Shown: piece by piece, positions 43,770-52,317 of the stretch
How positions within the stretch are numbered: the stretch's first letter is position 1
How the letters are laid out: each line of letters begins with the position of its first letter
NCBI GenBank assembly: GCA_035547755.1
Contig: DASZUG010000055.1
Location: forward strand, 12,188-76,187
Length of the DNA: 64,000 nucleotides
Reading direction: 5' to 3'
From: Mesorhizobium_L sp035547755
GTDB lineage: Bacteria > Pseudomonadota > Alphaproteobacteria > Rhizobiales > Rhizobiaceae
Notes under the pieces: model-generated
Told to the model about the DNA's origin: nothing
Database searches by the model: none
What the model saw: the letters and a program-made list of their open reading frames with translations, nothing else
Made by a program: the position numbers and the translations under genes

Positions 43770-44381
43770 ATGGAAATACGGGAGAACATTGCCGGAGTGA
43801 CGGTCTGGCATCCGCTGACGATTTCCCCCCTTGTGGGGGAGATGGGCAGCTTCACCATTGGTGCCGAAACGGCGGCCGACATTACGGCGCGCGATACGCT
43901 GCTCGATCGAGCCATGGGGCCGAACTGGCGCAGGAAGGCGTCGGAGAAACTGCGGCGCGGGCGTATCCCGTCGGAAGGTCTTGCGTTCGTCGCGCGAGAT
44001 ATCAAAGGCGATGTCGTCGGGACTGTCAGGCTGTGGGATGTGACTGCAGGCGACCTACACGGCTCTGCCCTACTGCTCGGACCGCTTGCCGTCGATCCGC
44101 TTCTGAAAGGGGCGGGCATCGGTTCCGCGCTGATGCGCCACGCCATCCACGAAGCGGAAAAGCGCGACCATGGCGCGATCCTGCTCGTGGGCGACGCGCC
44201 TTATTACGAGCGCTTCGGTTTTTCCTCGGAAAAGACGGGCAATCTGGCCATGCCCGGTCCCTACGAGCCGCGCCGCTTCCTGGCGCTCGAACTCGCAGCC
44301 GGCGCGCTCGACGGTGCGCATGGCGTGCTCCGGCCGGCGGGGCGGAAAATGAAACCGGCGTCGCTCGGCGTCGCCGCCTGA
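43770..44381 (+). CDS. GNAT family N-acetyltransferase (YhbS-like)
   Basis: The 203-residue product has the YhbS-type GNAT fold: GLAFVARDIKGDVVGTVRLWDV, LLGPLAVDPLLKGAGIGSALM (acetyl-CoA loop) and VGDAPYYERFGFSS. Proteins of this type commonly follow odc in rhizobia (recalled). The stretch VTVWHPLTISPLVGEMG near the N-terminus is the usual translation of a dispersed rhizobial palindromic repeat, so the 5' end may be repeat-derived. A second in-frame start at 43842, right after the repeat, would remove it. Confidence 0.85.
   Translation: MEIRENIAGVTVWHPLTISPLVGEMGSFTIGAETAADITARDTLLDRAMGPNWRRKASEKLRRGRIPSEGLAFVARDIKGDVVGTVRLWDVTAGDLHGSALLLGPLAVDPLLKGAGIGSALMRHAIHEAEKRDHGAILLVGDAPYYERFGFSSEKTGNLAMPGPYEPRRFLALELAAGALDGAHGVLRPAGRKMKPASLGVAA
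43822..43842 (+). repeat. Fragment of a rhizobial palindromic repeat inside the GNAT 5' end
   Basis: TTTCCCCCC-TTGT-GGGGGAGA forms a C5/G5 hairpin. The encoded ISPLVGEM stretch is a hallmark of this repeat when it lies in a reading frame. Only the core is present. Confidence 0.55.
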
Positions 44382-44416
44382 GGGTCGCCTCACCCGGCGT
44401 GAGCGGGTGAGGTCAC

Positions 44417-44698
44417 TCAGATTACCTGGGCGAGCGCCATGGCGATGGACATGTCGCCTGAAACCTTCAGCTTGCCTTGCATGAAGGCGGCGGTCGGGTT
44501 GAGGTCGCCGGCAAGCAGGTTTTCCAGATCGCTCTTCGAGACCGCAATCGTGCAATCCGCCGGCGCGTCGGCGGTTGAAACGTTTTCGCCGTCGATGACG
44601 ACAACGCCTTCGGAGCCGCAGTCGAATTTAACGGAGCGGTCGAAGCCACTGCCTGTCACCTTGGCGCGCATCTTTTCCGCGATTGCATCCATGCTCAT
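44417..44698 (-). CDS. SCP2 sterol-binding domain protein
   Basis: The 93-residue protein is a single SCP2 domain: RSVKFDCGSEGVVVIDGENV, CTIAVSKSDLENLLAGDLN and AFMQGKLKVSGDMSIAMALA. Stand-alone bacterial SCP2 proteins are putative lipid carriers. It appears to be monocistronic, convergent with the GNAT gene. Confidence 0.93.
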   Translation of the reverse strand: MSMDAIAEKMRAKVTGSGFDRSVKFDCGSEGVVVIDGENVSTADAPADCTIAVSKSDLENLLAGDLNPTAAFMQGKLKVSGDMSIAMALAQVI

Positions 44699-44776
44699 CG
44701 GCTGTCCTCTCGATCATCCTGACACGTCTCTATTATAGGGCCGCGCGCGCGCCTCGAACAGGCAGCTCGAATGGGT

Positions 44777-45313
44777 TCAGCCCGCACCGCCTTCCGTTTC
44801 GTGCGGCGTGATGACGGTACCGTGCTCCGGGTCGGCGGTCTCGCCAACATGGCGCTTGAAGGCATTATCCCGGATATCCTGCTTGGACAGATATTCGATC
44901 TGCTCGACAAGTACGTCATGCACCAGCTTTCGTCCGACCTTCTTGTTGATAGCGTCGCGGATACCGTCGCGGAGCTTATCGAGATCAAGCTTCTTCACCT
45001 TGGTGAAATCGATCAGCGGATTGCCGTAGAGATAGCTGTAGACGGCGTCGACCAGGAGCGCGTCGGCCGGGATGGAGAGGTTGCGAGAGACTTTCGGCTC
45101 GACGGTATAGACGAGACGGCTGAGGAAATAACCATAAACCCTGCCGTCATCGATCAACGGCACCGATATGACGCCGGTGCGCTCATAGTCGAGGCCGCCG
45201 AAGAAGGCAGGCTGCGCCGCCTTCGCGCCCGGCATGTTGCTGGAAAAGGAATAGGCCATGGCCCCGATCGCCACGGCGCAAAGCCAGAACGCGGCGGCGG
45301 CGAATTTGATCAT
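44777..45313 (-). CDS. Membrane-anchored protein at the end of the flagellar block, function unknown
   Basis: The 178-residue protein has one N-terminal membrane segment (about 3-22, FAAAAFWLCAVAIGAMAYSF) and an extracytoplasmic domain with GVISVPLIDDGRVYGYFLSRLVYTVEP. This single-pass layout and the strand-like segment recall FliL-type proteins, but I cannot claim homology. Its start overlaps the upstream FlgN-like gene stop by four bases, tying it to the flagellar operon. Confidence 0.75.
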   Translation of the reverse strand: MIKFAAAAFWLCAVAIGAMAYSFSSNMPGAKAAQPAFFGGLDYERTGVISVPLIDDGRVYGYFLSRLVYTVEPKVSRNLSIPADALLVDAVYSYLYGNPLIDFTKVKKLDLDKLRDGIRDAINKKVGRKLVHDVLVEQIEYLSKQDIRDNAFKRHVGETADPEHGTVITPHETEGGAG

Positions 45314-45729
45314 GAGGGAATGCGGTCTCCGGCGAACTCCCTCGCCGAATAGGTGCCGTCGGCCTCGGCGCGCTGTATTGCCTTCTGGATAAGCGCCGCC
45401 ACTTCCGTTACCGCGTTAATATGCGCGAGGATTGCCGCTTCGTTGGCCGCCAGTTTCTCGCGCAGCCTGACGAGCTGGGTGCGCTCCTCCGTCGAAATAT
45501 CCAGCGGGCTGACGCAGCGGGCCGCCTTGTTCAATTCATAGAGATAGCGGCTCTTGCGCGCATTCGATGCGGGAATATCGAAGTCCAGATTGCCCCGGAT
45601 CGCCGCCGTCTCTTGCTCTATAGTGGCTTCGATGCGGCCGATGATGGCCGACAGGTTTACCGGCCGCGAGATCGTGTCAGTGCTGTTCTGGGAGCGGCTG
45701 AGCTTGGATGGCAGATTGGCGGTCATCAT
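45310..45729 (-). CDS. Small helical protein, possible FlgN-like chaperone
   Basis: The 139-residue protein is predicted to be mostly helical (VNLSAIIGRIEATIEQETAAI, RTQLVRLREKLAANEAAIL, TEVAALIQKAIQRA). The layout of two long amphipathic helices and a central NARKSRYLYELNKA segment fits FlgN-type chaperones for FlgK/FlgL. Position in the flagellar operon supports this. Sequence evidence is weak. It follows the rod-binding gene by nine bases. Confidence 0.7.
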   Translation of the reverse strand: MMTANLPSKLSRSQNSTDTISRPVNLSAIIGRIEATIEQETAAIRGNLDFDIPASNARKSRYLYELNKAARCVSPLDISTEERTQLVRLREKLAANEAAILAHINAVTEVAALIQKAIQRAEADGTYSAREFAGDRIPS

Positions 45730-45738
45730 TGAAGCCTT

Positions 45739-46296
45739 CTAGATTCTGGTTTCGTCCGACTGCGCGCCGGTTCCGATCGGCATGGTCAGCTTGCGCTGCA
45801 TCTCATCGATGACGGCGTGGGTCATGAGGTGGCGGGCATCCTGTTCGGCCTTCGCGGTTCCGTCCGAAGCCCCCGTCAAGGGGACGCTCTTGCCTTCGAC
45901 CATGTAGTGCGCCTTGAGAAGGCGGTTTGCGATGCCGATGCCGCCATGCTTCGCCATGACGGAGGCAACCTGCTGGGCAAGCTCGGATTTCCACATGTCT
46001 CCCGCCAGCCCAGATCCGTATACGGCCTCGCTGTCCTTCGGCATCATCGATTGCAGGAATGTCTGAAGAACAACGGCCTCGAACCGTTGATAAGCCTTGT
46101 TCGCAGGAGCCGTCGATGAGGCTGGCGCGGTGCTGTTGGAGGTCCCCGCCGTTTCGGGGCCTACCGGCTCGAAGGGTGCTGCGGCAATTCCCGATTGCGC
46201 GCGCTTTTCGAGCGCTGCCTTGGCGGTTTCCATCCCTTCCGGACCGACCGCGCGTGCCACGTCGAGAACGATATCGCCTGGCGGTGAAATGGCCAA
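45739..46296 (-). CDS. flgJ: Flagellar rod-binding protein (FlgJ N-terminal domain type)
   Basis: The 185-residue protein lacks the muramidase domain of enteric FlgJ and consists of a rod-binding domain: FEAVVLQTFLQSMMP, YGSGLAGDMWKSELAQQVASVMAKHGGIGIANRLL. It should act as a scaffold for rod assembly in the periplasm. The peptidoglycan-cutting role could be taken by the separate transglycosylase next to motD. The N-terminal part is Ala/Pro/Ser-rich. Confidence 0.85.
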   Translation of the reverse strand: MAISPPGDIVLDVARAVGPEGMETAKAALEKRAQSGIAAAPFEPVGPETAGTSNSTAPASSTAPANKAYQRFEAVVLQTFLQSMMPKDSEAVYGSGLAGDMWKSELAQQVASVMAKHGGIGIANRLLKAHYMVEGKSVPLTGASDGTAKAEQDARHLMTHAVIDEMQRKLTMPIGTGAQSDETRI

Positions 46297-46374
46297 AAGT
46301 GAGGCTCCCTGGAGGATTTCCTTGTTGTCCCACTATGGAGCAACAAGCTTGCGGCAGGCTGACGCTGGCGGCGG

Positions 46375-46776
46375 TCAGTCCCGCGATCGCGCCATTCCCG
46401 CATGGAACTGGCGTTCGACCGTTTCCAATGTTTCCTTTTCCTGCTCCTTGCGCTCTTCCTGCCGCCGGGCGGAGCGCCATGCATCCTCCACCATGTTGGT
46501 GCGCGCGGTCTGTGTGGCGACGGCAACTGCCTCCTGGCGCGCCTTCTCCTTGAAATGGTGCTCGCGCGCGAGCGCGGTGCGGACGGCGCGCACATAGAGG
46601 TCTGGGAAGAGGCGGGAGAAGGATTCCGGATCCCCCATCTCGGCAAAGAGTTCCGCCGCTTCCTTTCCTGCCGCAACAGCTTTTGCGGTGTAATCCGCGC
46701 GGCGCATCTCGTGGACGGCTTTCAGCTTGCCCTGCAGGTCGAGGAGGCGGCGCAACCGCCTGCTGTCGGTCGCCAT
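46375..46776 (-). CDS. Coiled-coil flagellar protein, FliJ-like
   Basis: The 133-residue protein is charged and helical throughout (RRLRRLLDLQGKLKAVHEMR, RREERKEQ-like Glu/Lys/Arg runs near the C-terminus) with no signal. It sits four bases after fliR on the same strand. Size, coiled-coil nature and position suggest a FliJ-type export chaperone or central stalk protein. No diagnostic motif is visible. Confidence 0.65.
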   Translation of the reverse strand: MATDSRRLRRLLDLQGKLKAVHEMRRADYTAKAVAAGKEAAELFAEMGDPESFSRLFPDLYVRAVRTALAREHHFKEKARQEAVAVATQTARTNMVEDAWRSARRQEERKEQEKETLETVERQFHAGMARSRD

Positions 46777-46780
46777 CCCC

Positions 46781-47536
46781 CTACCTCCCGATCGTCACGG
46801 GGAGGAAGGAATCCGCATAGAGGCTGAGAAGACTCGGAATGCCGAAATACATGAGAATCAGGCCGCCGGCGATGACGAAGGGAAGCGAGATGAAATAGAC
46901 CGGTATCTGTGGGGCGAGCTTATTGATGAAGCCGGTGGTCAGGTTGATCAGCAGTGCGTAAGCGATGAAGGGGCTGCCGAGACGCAAGGTGACGAAGAAG
47001 GCATTCGAGATGGTGTCGCTTACATTGATCAAGGCCGTCTGCGGGTTGAAGAGCACGTCGATCGGCGCGATGCGGTAGGAACTGATCAGCGCGCGGATGA
47101 TATCGAGATGAAAATTGAGCGCAAAGAGCAGCATCAGGGCAGAAAAGGAGATGATCGCGCCGAGGGGCGATTCCGCATAATCCTCGAGGAGGGCAACGCC
47201 GCCCGATCCGCTGAAGCCCATCATGGTTGAGATCGCGGTCGTGATGAATTCAAGGGCGAGGAGATAAAGCCGCGCCACCATGCCGATCAGAATGCCGGTC
47301 AGAAGTTCGGAGACGACCGTTTTGAGAAGAACCGCGGCGCCGCTTCCGGCATAGGGCAGGAGGACATCGGACAGATTGGCGAAGAGCGCCAGGCTGGCCG
47401 CCACCGCGACGAAAAGCCTGACCTGCATCGGCACGCGCGCGCTCGAAAAGCCTGGCATGGTCATGAAGCAGCCGCCTACGCGGCAGAAGGTCAGAAAGGC
47501 CGCGATCACCAATTGAGGCAATGGCGCGCCGGTCAC
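46781..47536 (-). CDS. fliR: Flagellar export protein FliR
   Basis: The 251-residue inner-membrane protein has six or more hydrophobic segments, including GGCFMTMPGFSSARVPMQVRL near the N-terminus and KLAPQIPVYFISLPFVIAGG near the C-terminus, typical of the FliR/SctT family. It belongs to the export gate. Its start overlaps the flhA stop by four bases. Confidence 0.95.
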   Translation of the reverse strand: MTGAPLPQLVIAAFLTFCRVGGCFMTMPGFSSARVPMQVRLFVAVAASLALFANLSDVLLPYAGSGAAVLLKTVVSELLTGILIGMVARLYLLALEFITTAISTMMGFSGSGGVALLEDYAESPLGAIISFSALMLLFALNFHLDIIRALISSYRIAPIDVLFNPQTALINVSDTISNAFFVTLRLGSPFIAYALLINLTTGFINKLAPQIPVYFISLPFVIAGGLILMYFGIPSLLSLYADSFLPVTIGR

Positions 47537-49620
47537 GAAATCGACCCGAGTACCCGGATTTCGACGCCCTTGGCGATCTCGACATGACTGAGCACCGGCA
47601 GCGTCGCGAAGAGACGCTCGATGATCATACGCACATAGGGCCGGGCGTCCGGGGCGGTGACGATGACGAAGCGTTCGCCTGCATCGAGATGCGAACGGAT
47701 CACCTTCGATGCTTCCTGGCCGAATTCCTCAAGAAGACGCGGATCGATATCGAATTCGCGGATCTCGCCTTTGGCATCGCGCTTGAGGCTCTGGTGGAAC
47801 GCGATGTCCCAACGGTTGCCGAGGCGCAGCACCTTGAGCACGCCGCCTTCGGTCAGGTCACCGCAGATCTGCTGCGACATACGCATGCGCACATGCTCGA
47901 CGATCTGCTCGGTGCGACGCACATGCGGCGCGATTTCGGCGATCGCTTCGATGATCAGGTGCAGGTTGCGGATCGAGACGCGCTCCGCGAGCAGAAGCTT
48001 CAGCACGGCTTGAAGCCCAGGATAGGAGATATTCGAAGTGCAGATTTCGTCGGCGAGCTTGCGGTATTCCGGGTCGAGCCTGTCGATCAGCGCCTTCATG
48101 TCCTTGTAGGAGAGAAGCTGCGGCAGATTATTGTGGATGACCTCCGAAAGATGAGTAAGCAGGACCGACATGTTGTCGGCATAGGTAAGGTTCTCGCGCT
48201 TCAAATCTTCCGCGAACATTTCCGGCACCGAATAAGCGCGGAGGCCGAAAGCGGGTTCGCGCACTTCTTCGCCCGGTATGTCGGGCGCCTTGCCGTTGCC
48301 GATCAGAACCATCAGTTCGCCGACGCGCATCTTGTGCTCGGTGACGACGGTGCCGTGGATCTTGATCTGATAGCTTTTCGCCGGAATGCCGAAATCGTCG
48401 GTCAGCCGCACCTCGGGAACGACGAAGCCATATTGCAGGGCGAATTTCCTGCGCATCTTTCCCATGCGAAAGGCGAGTTCCTGGTGCAGGGGAAGAAGCT
48501 TCGTGGAAAGCTGCTTGCCGAGTGCGAGCTCGACCTCCGTCGTCTTGAGCGAGGCCTTGAGAGAGTTTTTCTCCTCATCTTCCTTGGCGGCCTTCTTCTG
48601 TTTTTCTTCTTCCGCTTCCGCGGCGGCGCGCTCTCCCGCGCGCTTAGGGATGATGTAACCCACGCCGGCCATGGTGCCGCCGAGGAACAGGAAGGGTAGG
48701 GCGGGCAGGCCTGGCATGAGCGCGAGAACGCCCATCAGGAGCGCCGCGACGAAGAGCGCTCGGGGATAGTTGCCGAGTTGGCCGAAGACTGCCTTGTCGG
48801 CCGAGCCGCGCGTGCCGCCCTTGGAGACAAGCAGACCGGCCGCGAGCGACACGATCAGCGCGGGAATTTGCGTAACCAACCCGTCGCCGACGGAAAGCTT
48901 GGTGAAGACATCGGTTGCCTGGGCAAGGTCCATGCCATGGCGGGCATAGCCGATGGCGATACCGCCGACGATATTGATGGCCGTTATCATGAGACCCGCG
49001 ACCGCGTCGCCGCGGACGAATTTCGAGGCGCCGTCCATGGAGCCGAAGAAGGCGCTTTCCTCTTCGAGTTCACGCCGCCTGAGTTGCGCCTCCTTGTCCG
49101 TGATCATGCCGGCCGACAAATCCGCGTCGATCGACATCTGCTTGCCGGGGATCGCGTCCAGAGTGAACCGTGCGCCGACCTCGGCGATACGCGTCGAGCC
49201 CTTGGTGATGACAATGAAGTTGACGACGATCAGGATCAAAAAAACGATAAGACCGATGACGAAATCTCCCGCCATGACCAGGCGGGAAAAGCCGCCGATG
49301 ACATAGCCGGCGGCATTGGTGCCCTCGTCTCCTCTCGACAGGATGGCGCGGGTTGTCGCGATGTTGAGCGACAGGCGCAGCATGGTCGAGATCAGCAGGA
49401 CGGTCGGAAAGGACGAGAAATCGAGCGGCCTCTCGATCCAGAGCGCGACCATCAGGATCAGGACCGACATGGCGATCGAGACCGATAGGCCGAGATCGAT
49501 CAGGAAGGATGGGATCGGCAGGAAGAGCACCGACAGGATGGTGATGATGCCGATGGCGAAGCCGACATCGCGTCCGTGCTTCCTGATCTCGCCCGCAGGG
49601 CTGGTGTCCGTAAGCGCCAT
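47533..49620 (-). CDS. flhA: Flagellar export protein FlhA
   Basis: The 695-residue protein has about eight N-terminal membrane segments (residues 20-320). The FHIPEP-region block appears as VRGDAVAGLMITAINIVGGI, and GARFTLDAIPGKQMSIDADL is intact. A large cytoplasmic C-terminal domain (about 360-695) binds chaperone-substrate complexes. Length is normal. It forms the nonameric ring of the export gate. About 110 bases separate it from fliQ. Confidence 0.96.
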   Translation of the reverse strand: MALTDTSPAGEIRKHGRDVGFAIGIITILSVLFLPIPSFLIDLGLSVSIAMSVLILMVALWIERPLDFSSFPTVLLISTMLRLSLNIATTRAILSRGDEGTNAAGYVIGGFSRLVMAGDFVIGLIVFLILIVVNFIVITKGSTRIAEVGARFTLDAIPGKQMSIDADLSAGMITDKEAQLRRRELEEESAFFGSMDGASKFVRGDAVAGLMITAINIVGGIAIGYARHGMDLAQATDVFTKLSVGDGLVTQIPALIVSLAAGLLVSKGGTRGSADKAVFGQLGNYPRALFVAALLMGVLALMPGLPALPFLFLGGTMAGVGYIIPKRAGERAAAEAEEEKQKKAAKEDEEKNSLKASLKTTEVELALGKQLSTKLLPLHQELAFRMGKMRRKFALQYGFVVPEVRLTDDFGIPAKSYQIKIHGTVVTEHKMRVGELMVLIGNGKAPDIPGEEVREPAFGLRAYSVPEMFAEDLKRENLTYADNMSVLLTHLSEVIHNNLPQLLSYKDMKALIDRLDPEYRKLADEICTSNISYPGLQAVLKLLLAERVSIRNLHLIIEAIAEIAPHVRRTEQIVEHVRMRMSQQICGDLTEGGVLKVLRLGNRWDIAFHQSLKRDAKGEIREFDIDPRLLEEFGQEASKVIRSHLDAGERFVIVTAPDARPYVRMIIERLFATLPVLSHVEIAKGVEIRVLGSIS

Positions 49621-49734
49621 GAATCACACTCTAAGCGCCGGCACAGTGCCGGCGGCGCTACGCTAGTGTGCGAAGCTTGCGCGAGGGTGAGGCTGATCGC
49701 GCGCCTCATTGTCCGAAAGAACAGCGATCGATGA

Positions 49735-50001
49735 TCAGAAGCCGTTCTGGATGCGCTGGAAAATCACATCGGCGAAGGACGATATCTGCGCGCCTATAAA
49801 GGGGCCGGTGAACGCAACGACCACCAGGATGGCGACGATCTTCGGCACGAAGGTCAGCGTGATCTCCTGCACCTGCGTCAGGGCCTGGACGAGCGCGATG
49901 CCAACACCGACGACCATGGCGACGATGACGGCGGGAGCCGAGGCGATCAGGACCGTCCATATCGCGTATTGGACGATATCGAGTGCGTCGGCCTCGTTCA
50001 T
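49735..50001 (-). CDS. fliQ: Flagellar export protein FliQ
   Basis: The start at 50001 gives 88 residues with two membrane segments (TVLIASAPAVIVAMVVGVGIALVQ-type and IVAILVVVAFTGPFIG), the FliQ/SctS layout including QALTQVQEITLTFVPK. It is part of the FliPQR export gate. fliP is not in the window. Confidence 0.94.
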   Translation of the reverse strand: MNEADALDIVQYAIWTVLIASAPAVIVAMVVGVGIALVQALTQVQEITLTFVPKIVAILVVVAFTGPFIGAQISSFADVIFQRIQNGF

Positions 50002-50039
50002 CGGACCATCCTGTCTTGTGTCGACCCGCAAGCAGCGGA

Positions 50040-50456
50040 CTATTGTATCGTCACGCCGGCGCCGACCGCGACTTCCTGTCCATTCGAGAGCACTGCGGTG
50101 ATGCCGTTGGAGAGCACCTTGACCTCCGATACCGTTCCCGTAACCGTACCATCCGCTGAGGTTATTGTATGGCCGATGATGCTTCCCGCCTGCGACAATG
50201 CCGAAGATTGCAAGAGTTGGTCGAGCTTGGAATTGGTTTGGACAGCCTGTCCGACCTGGGAAAATGTCGCCAATTGCGCGACATATTGCGTCGAATCCAT
50301 CGGATTCGTCGGGTCCTGGTTCTTCATTTCCGCCATGAGGAGCGTAAGGAAGGAATTGTAGTCGAGCGTCGGCGCAGATGTTGCGGAACTCGAACTGGAA
50401 CCATTGGTGGAATTTGTCGCGGTGTTGTTCGTGCTGCCAACCGACGGAACGGACAT
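50040..50456 (-). CDS. flgD: Flagellar hook-assembly scaffold FlgD
   Basis: The 138-residue protein has a Ser/Thr/Asn-rich N-terminus followed by the signature FLTLLMAEMKNQDPTNPMDSTQYVAQLATFSQ. The C-terminal part is short, as usual in rhizobia, and lacks the Ig-like domain of enteric FlgD. Its start overlaps the flbT stop by one base (TAATG). Confidence 0.94.
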   Translation of the reverse strand: MSVPSVGSTNNTATNSTNGSSSSSATSAPTLDYNSFLTLLMAEMKNQDPTNPMDSTQYVAQLATFSQVGQAVQTNSKLDQLLQSSALSQAGSIIGHTITSADGTVTGTVSEVKVLSNGITAVLSNGQEVAVGAGVTIQ

Positions 50457-50899
50457 TATGCGCTCTCCCTCATTTCCATGGTGAAAGCCGCCGGCATCGG
50501 GGCGGGTTTCGGATGCAGGATTTCATTTTCGGCCGAATAGAGATCACGGATCGCCTTCAACGCTTCATAGACGCGTCCCTCGGCGACAAAACCGTCGATG
50601 TGCTTGAGCGAGGAAAGGATATGCTTGTCGCGGAAGGTCTCGAGCAATAGCGGCAGCGTCGTCTTGAACATGGAAAGCGCCGTCTCGGCGTTGTTCGGGT
50701 TCATCAGCATGATTTGCACGATGAAATAAAGCTGGCGCAGAGGGGTCGTCGCGTCCTCGGGCTGCAGGACGTGGCTCTCCAGCAGAAATTGCGTTTCGTT
50801 CAGCAATTCGAGCGAGACCTTGCGGTCGACCTTCACCACCGCGCCGTTGATGTAGATCTTCTCATTCGCCTTCAGCGATATCTTCAACCCGCTTTTCAT
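50456..50899 (-). CDS. flbT: Flagellin-mRNA regulator FlbT
   Basis: The 147-residue protein starts MKSGLKISLKANEKIYING and includes FLLESHVLQPEDATTPLRQLYFIVQIMLMNP, typical of FlbT. In Caulobacter and Brucella, FlbT acts post-transcriptionally on flagellin mRNA. Its start overlaps the flaF stop by four bases (ATGA), so the opposing pair FlaF and FlbT is translationally coupled. Confidence 0.95.
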   Translation of the reverse strand: MKSGLKISLKANEKIYINGAVVKVDRKVSLELLNETQFLLESHVLQPEDATTPLRQLYFIVQIMLMNPNNAETALSMFKTTLPLLLETFRDKHILSSLKHIDGFVAEGRVYEALKAIRDLYSAENEILHPKPAPMPAAFTMEMRESA

Positions 50900-51243
50900 T
50901 GAATGCCGTCGCGGATGATCTGGGACACTTCGATCAGCCCCTCGAAATTGGTGGAGTTGCCCTGCCTGATCGCTTCGCCCTCGCGAAGCAGCCAAAGACC
51001 GATCGAAATGAGATTGGCGCGCAATTCCTTGGGCAATTCGTTTTCGCTACTGCCGAGATCCTGCATGAACGACGTCCAGACACGATTCATAAAATGGATC
51101 GATTCAACAGCCTGGACGGTGTTGGGTCCCTTTTCCTTGGCGGCGACCAGGAGGTCAATCGAACGGGTCAGCAATTGCCTTTCGCGATCCTTGGCGTCGG
51201 CAATCGAATCGGTCTGAATTTCAGCGTAGGAGAATTGGTACAT
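50896..51243 (-). CDS. flaF: Flagellar biosynthesis regulator FlaF
   Basis: The 115-residue protein begins MYQFSYAEIQTDSIADAKDRE and is helical, with HFMNRVWTSFMQDLGSSENELP and LISIGLWLLREGEAI, the FlaF core. FlaF works with FlbT to set flagellin synthesis and secretion. Confidence 0.94.
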   Translation of the reverse strand: MYQFSYAEIQTDSIADAKDRERQLLTRSIDLLVAAKEKGPNTVQAVESIHFMNRVWTSFMQDLGSSENELPKELRANLISIGLWLLREGEAIRQGNSTNFEGLIEVSQIIRDGIQ

Positions 51244-51268
51244 TATCGCTTCCGTCCGAGGATCACGG

Positions 51269-52315
51269 TTACAGGTAATTGACGAGGCTCAGTTGCTGCA
51301 TGCGCGCCGTCAGCGTGTAGGATGTCTCGATCTGGTTGAGCAGGGTGGTGATTTTGGTTGCTACCTCGTTCTGATCGACACCCTCTAGGCTGACGAGGTG
51401 GGTGTTGAAGAGGCTCACCTGGCTATTCAACTGATTGTTGGCATTGCTGACGTGGTTCTGCACGAGGCCGATCTGCGATTGTTGGTCGGTGAGGGCCGTC
51501 TGCGTGTCTCCCACAAGGGAAGAAGCCTTTCCAACGATCGCGTTCTTGGCGGCATCGCTCAGGTTCCCGCTGAAGAAATCCGAGACCATCGATGCGGCCA
51601 TCATGAATTTCTGCGCGCCCGCATTGTTTGCGCCAAGCGAGGTCTGGGCCGTTTCGTTCAACGAGATACGGTTCGTGATCGTTTGATCTGAAGCATTCGA
51701 CCAGATGCCCTGCCAGCCGGAGCCGAGGAATTGCGGTTCAAGGACATTGTCCATGAAGTCGTTCATCTGGTCGGCGGTGATATTGGCCGCCGCGGGATCG
51801 TCGGGCGAAAAGCCGAAATAGCTTTGGAAGGAATCATCCAGCGCCTGTTTCGGCGAAGGACTGCCGGCAGTGAAGTCGTTTATCGGCTGCGCGTCAGTAT
51901 TGATGCCGGAGAAAATATACTCGCCGTTGACATTGGTGTTGAGGGCCGCGGTAGCGGAACTCAGTGCAGTCTGCGCGGCGGACTGGACGACGGAATCGTC
52001 GACGCTGCCGGCGCTGTCGGTGACGAGCGTCGAGAGGAAGGATTGCGCCACGCTGGCGAATTGGCCGAGCGCGTTCTGGGTGGCGCTCAGGCGGGTGGTG
52101 ATAAGCGCGTTGGAACTGACGAGACCGTTCAGGCGATCGACGTCGCGGGACAGCGATACTGCCTGGCCGGTCTGGGCTCCAAGCGCGAGGCCGGTGTCCG
52201 CCACCTTGCCTGTCACCATCTCGGTCTGGGCCTGAGTCAGCTGTTGCTGCATGTCGGCCATCTGGTAGCGCAAGGCCTGCGAAACGGCCTGGGACGAAAT
52301 GAAAGTCGTCTTCAT
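51269..52315 (-). CDS. flgL: Hook-filament junction protein FlgL
   Basis: From the ATG at 52315 the product is 348 residues. The N-terminal flagellin-like helix is SSQAVSQALRYQMADMQQQL. The C-terminal helix ends QIETSYTLTARMQQLSLVNYL. It joins hook to filament together with FlgK, and follows flgK by two bases. Confidence 0.93.
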   Translation of the reverse strand: MKTTFISSQAVSQALRYQMADMQQQLTQAQTEMVTGKVADTGLALGAQTGQAVSLSRDVDRLNGLVSSNALITTRLSATQNALGQFASVAQSFLSTLVTDSAGSVDDSVVQSAAQTALSSATAALNTNVNGEYIFSGINTDAQPINDFTAGSPSPKQALDDSFQSYFGFSPDDPAAANITADQMNDFMDNVLEPQFLGSGWQGIWSNASDQTITNRISLNETAQTSLGANNAGAQKFMMAASMVSDFFSGNLSDAAKNAIVGKASSLVGDTQTALTDQQSQIGLVQNHVSNANNQLNSQVSLFNTHLVSLEGVDQNEVATKITTLLNQIETSYTLTARMQQLSLVNYL

Positions 52316-52317
52316 CG

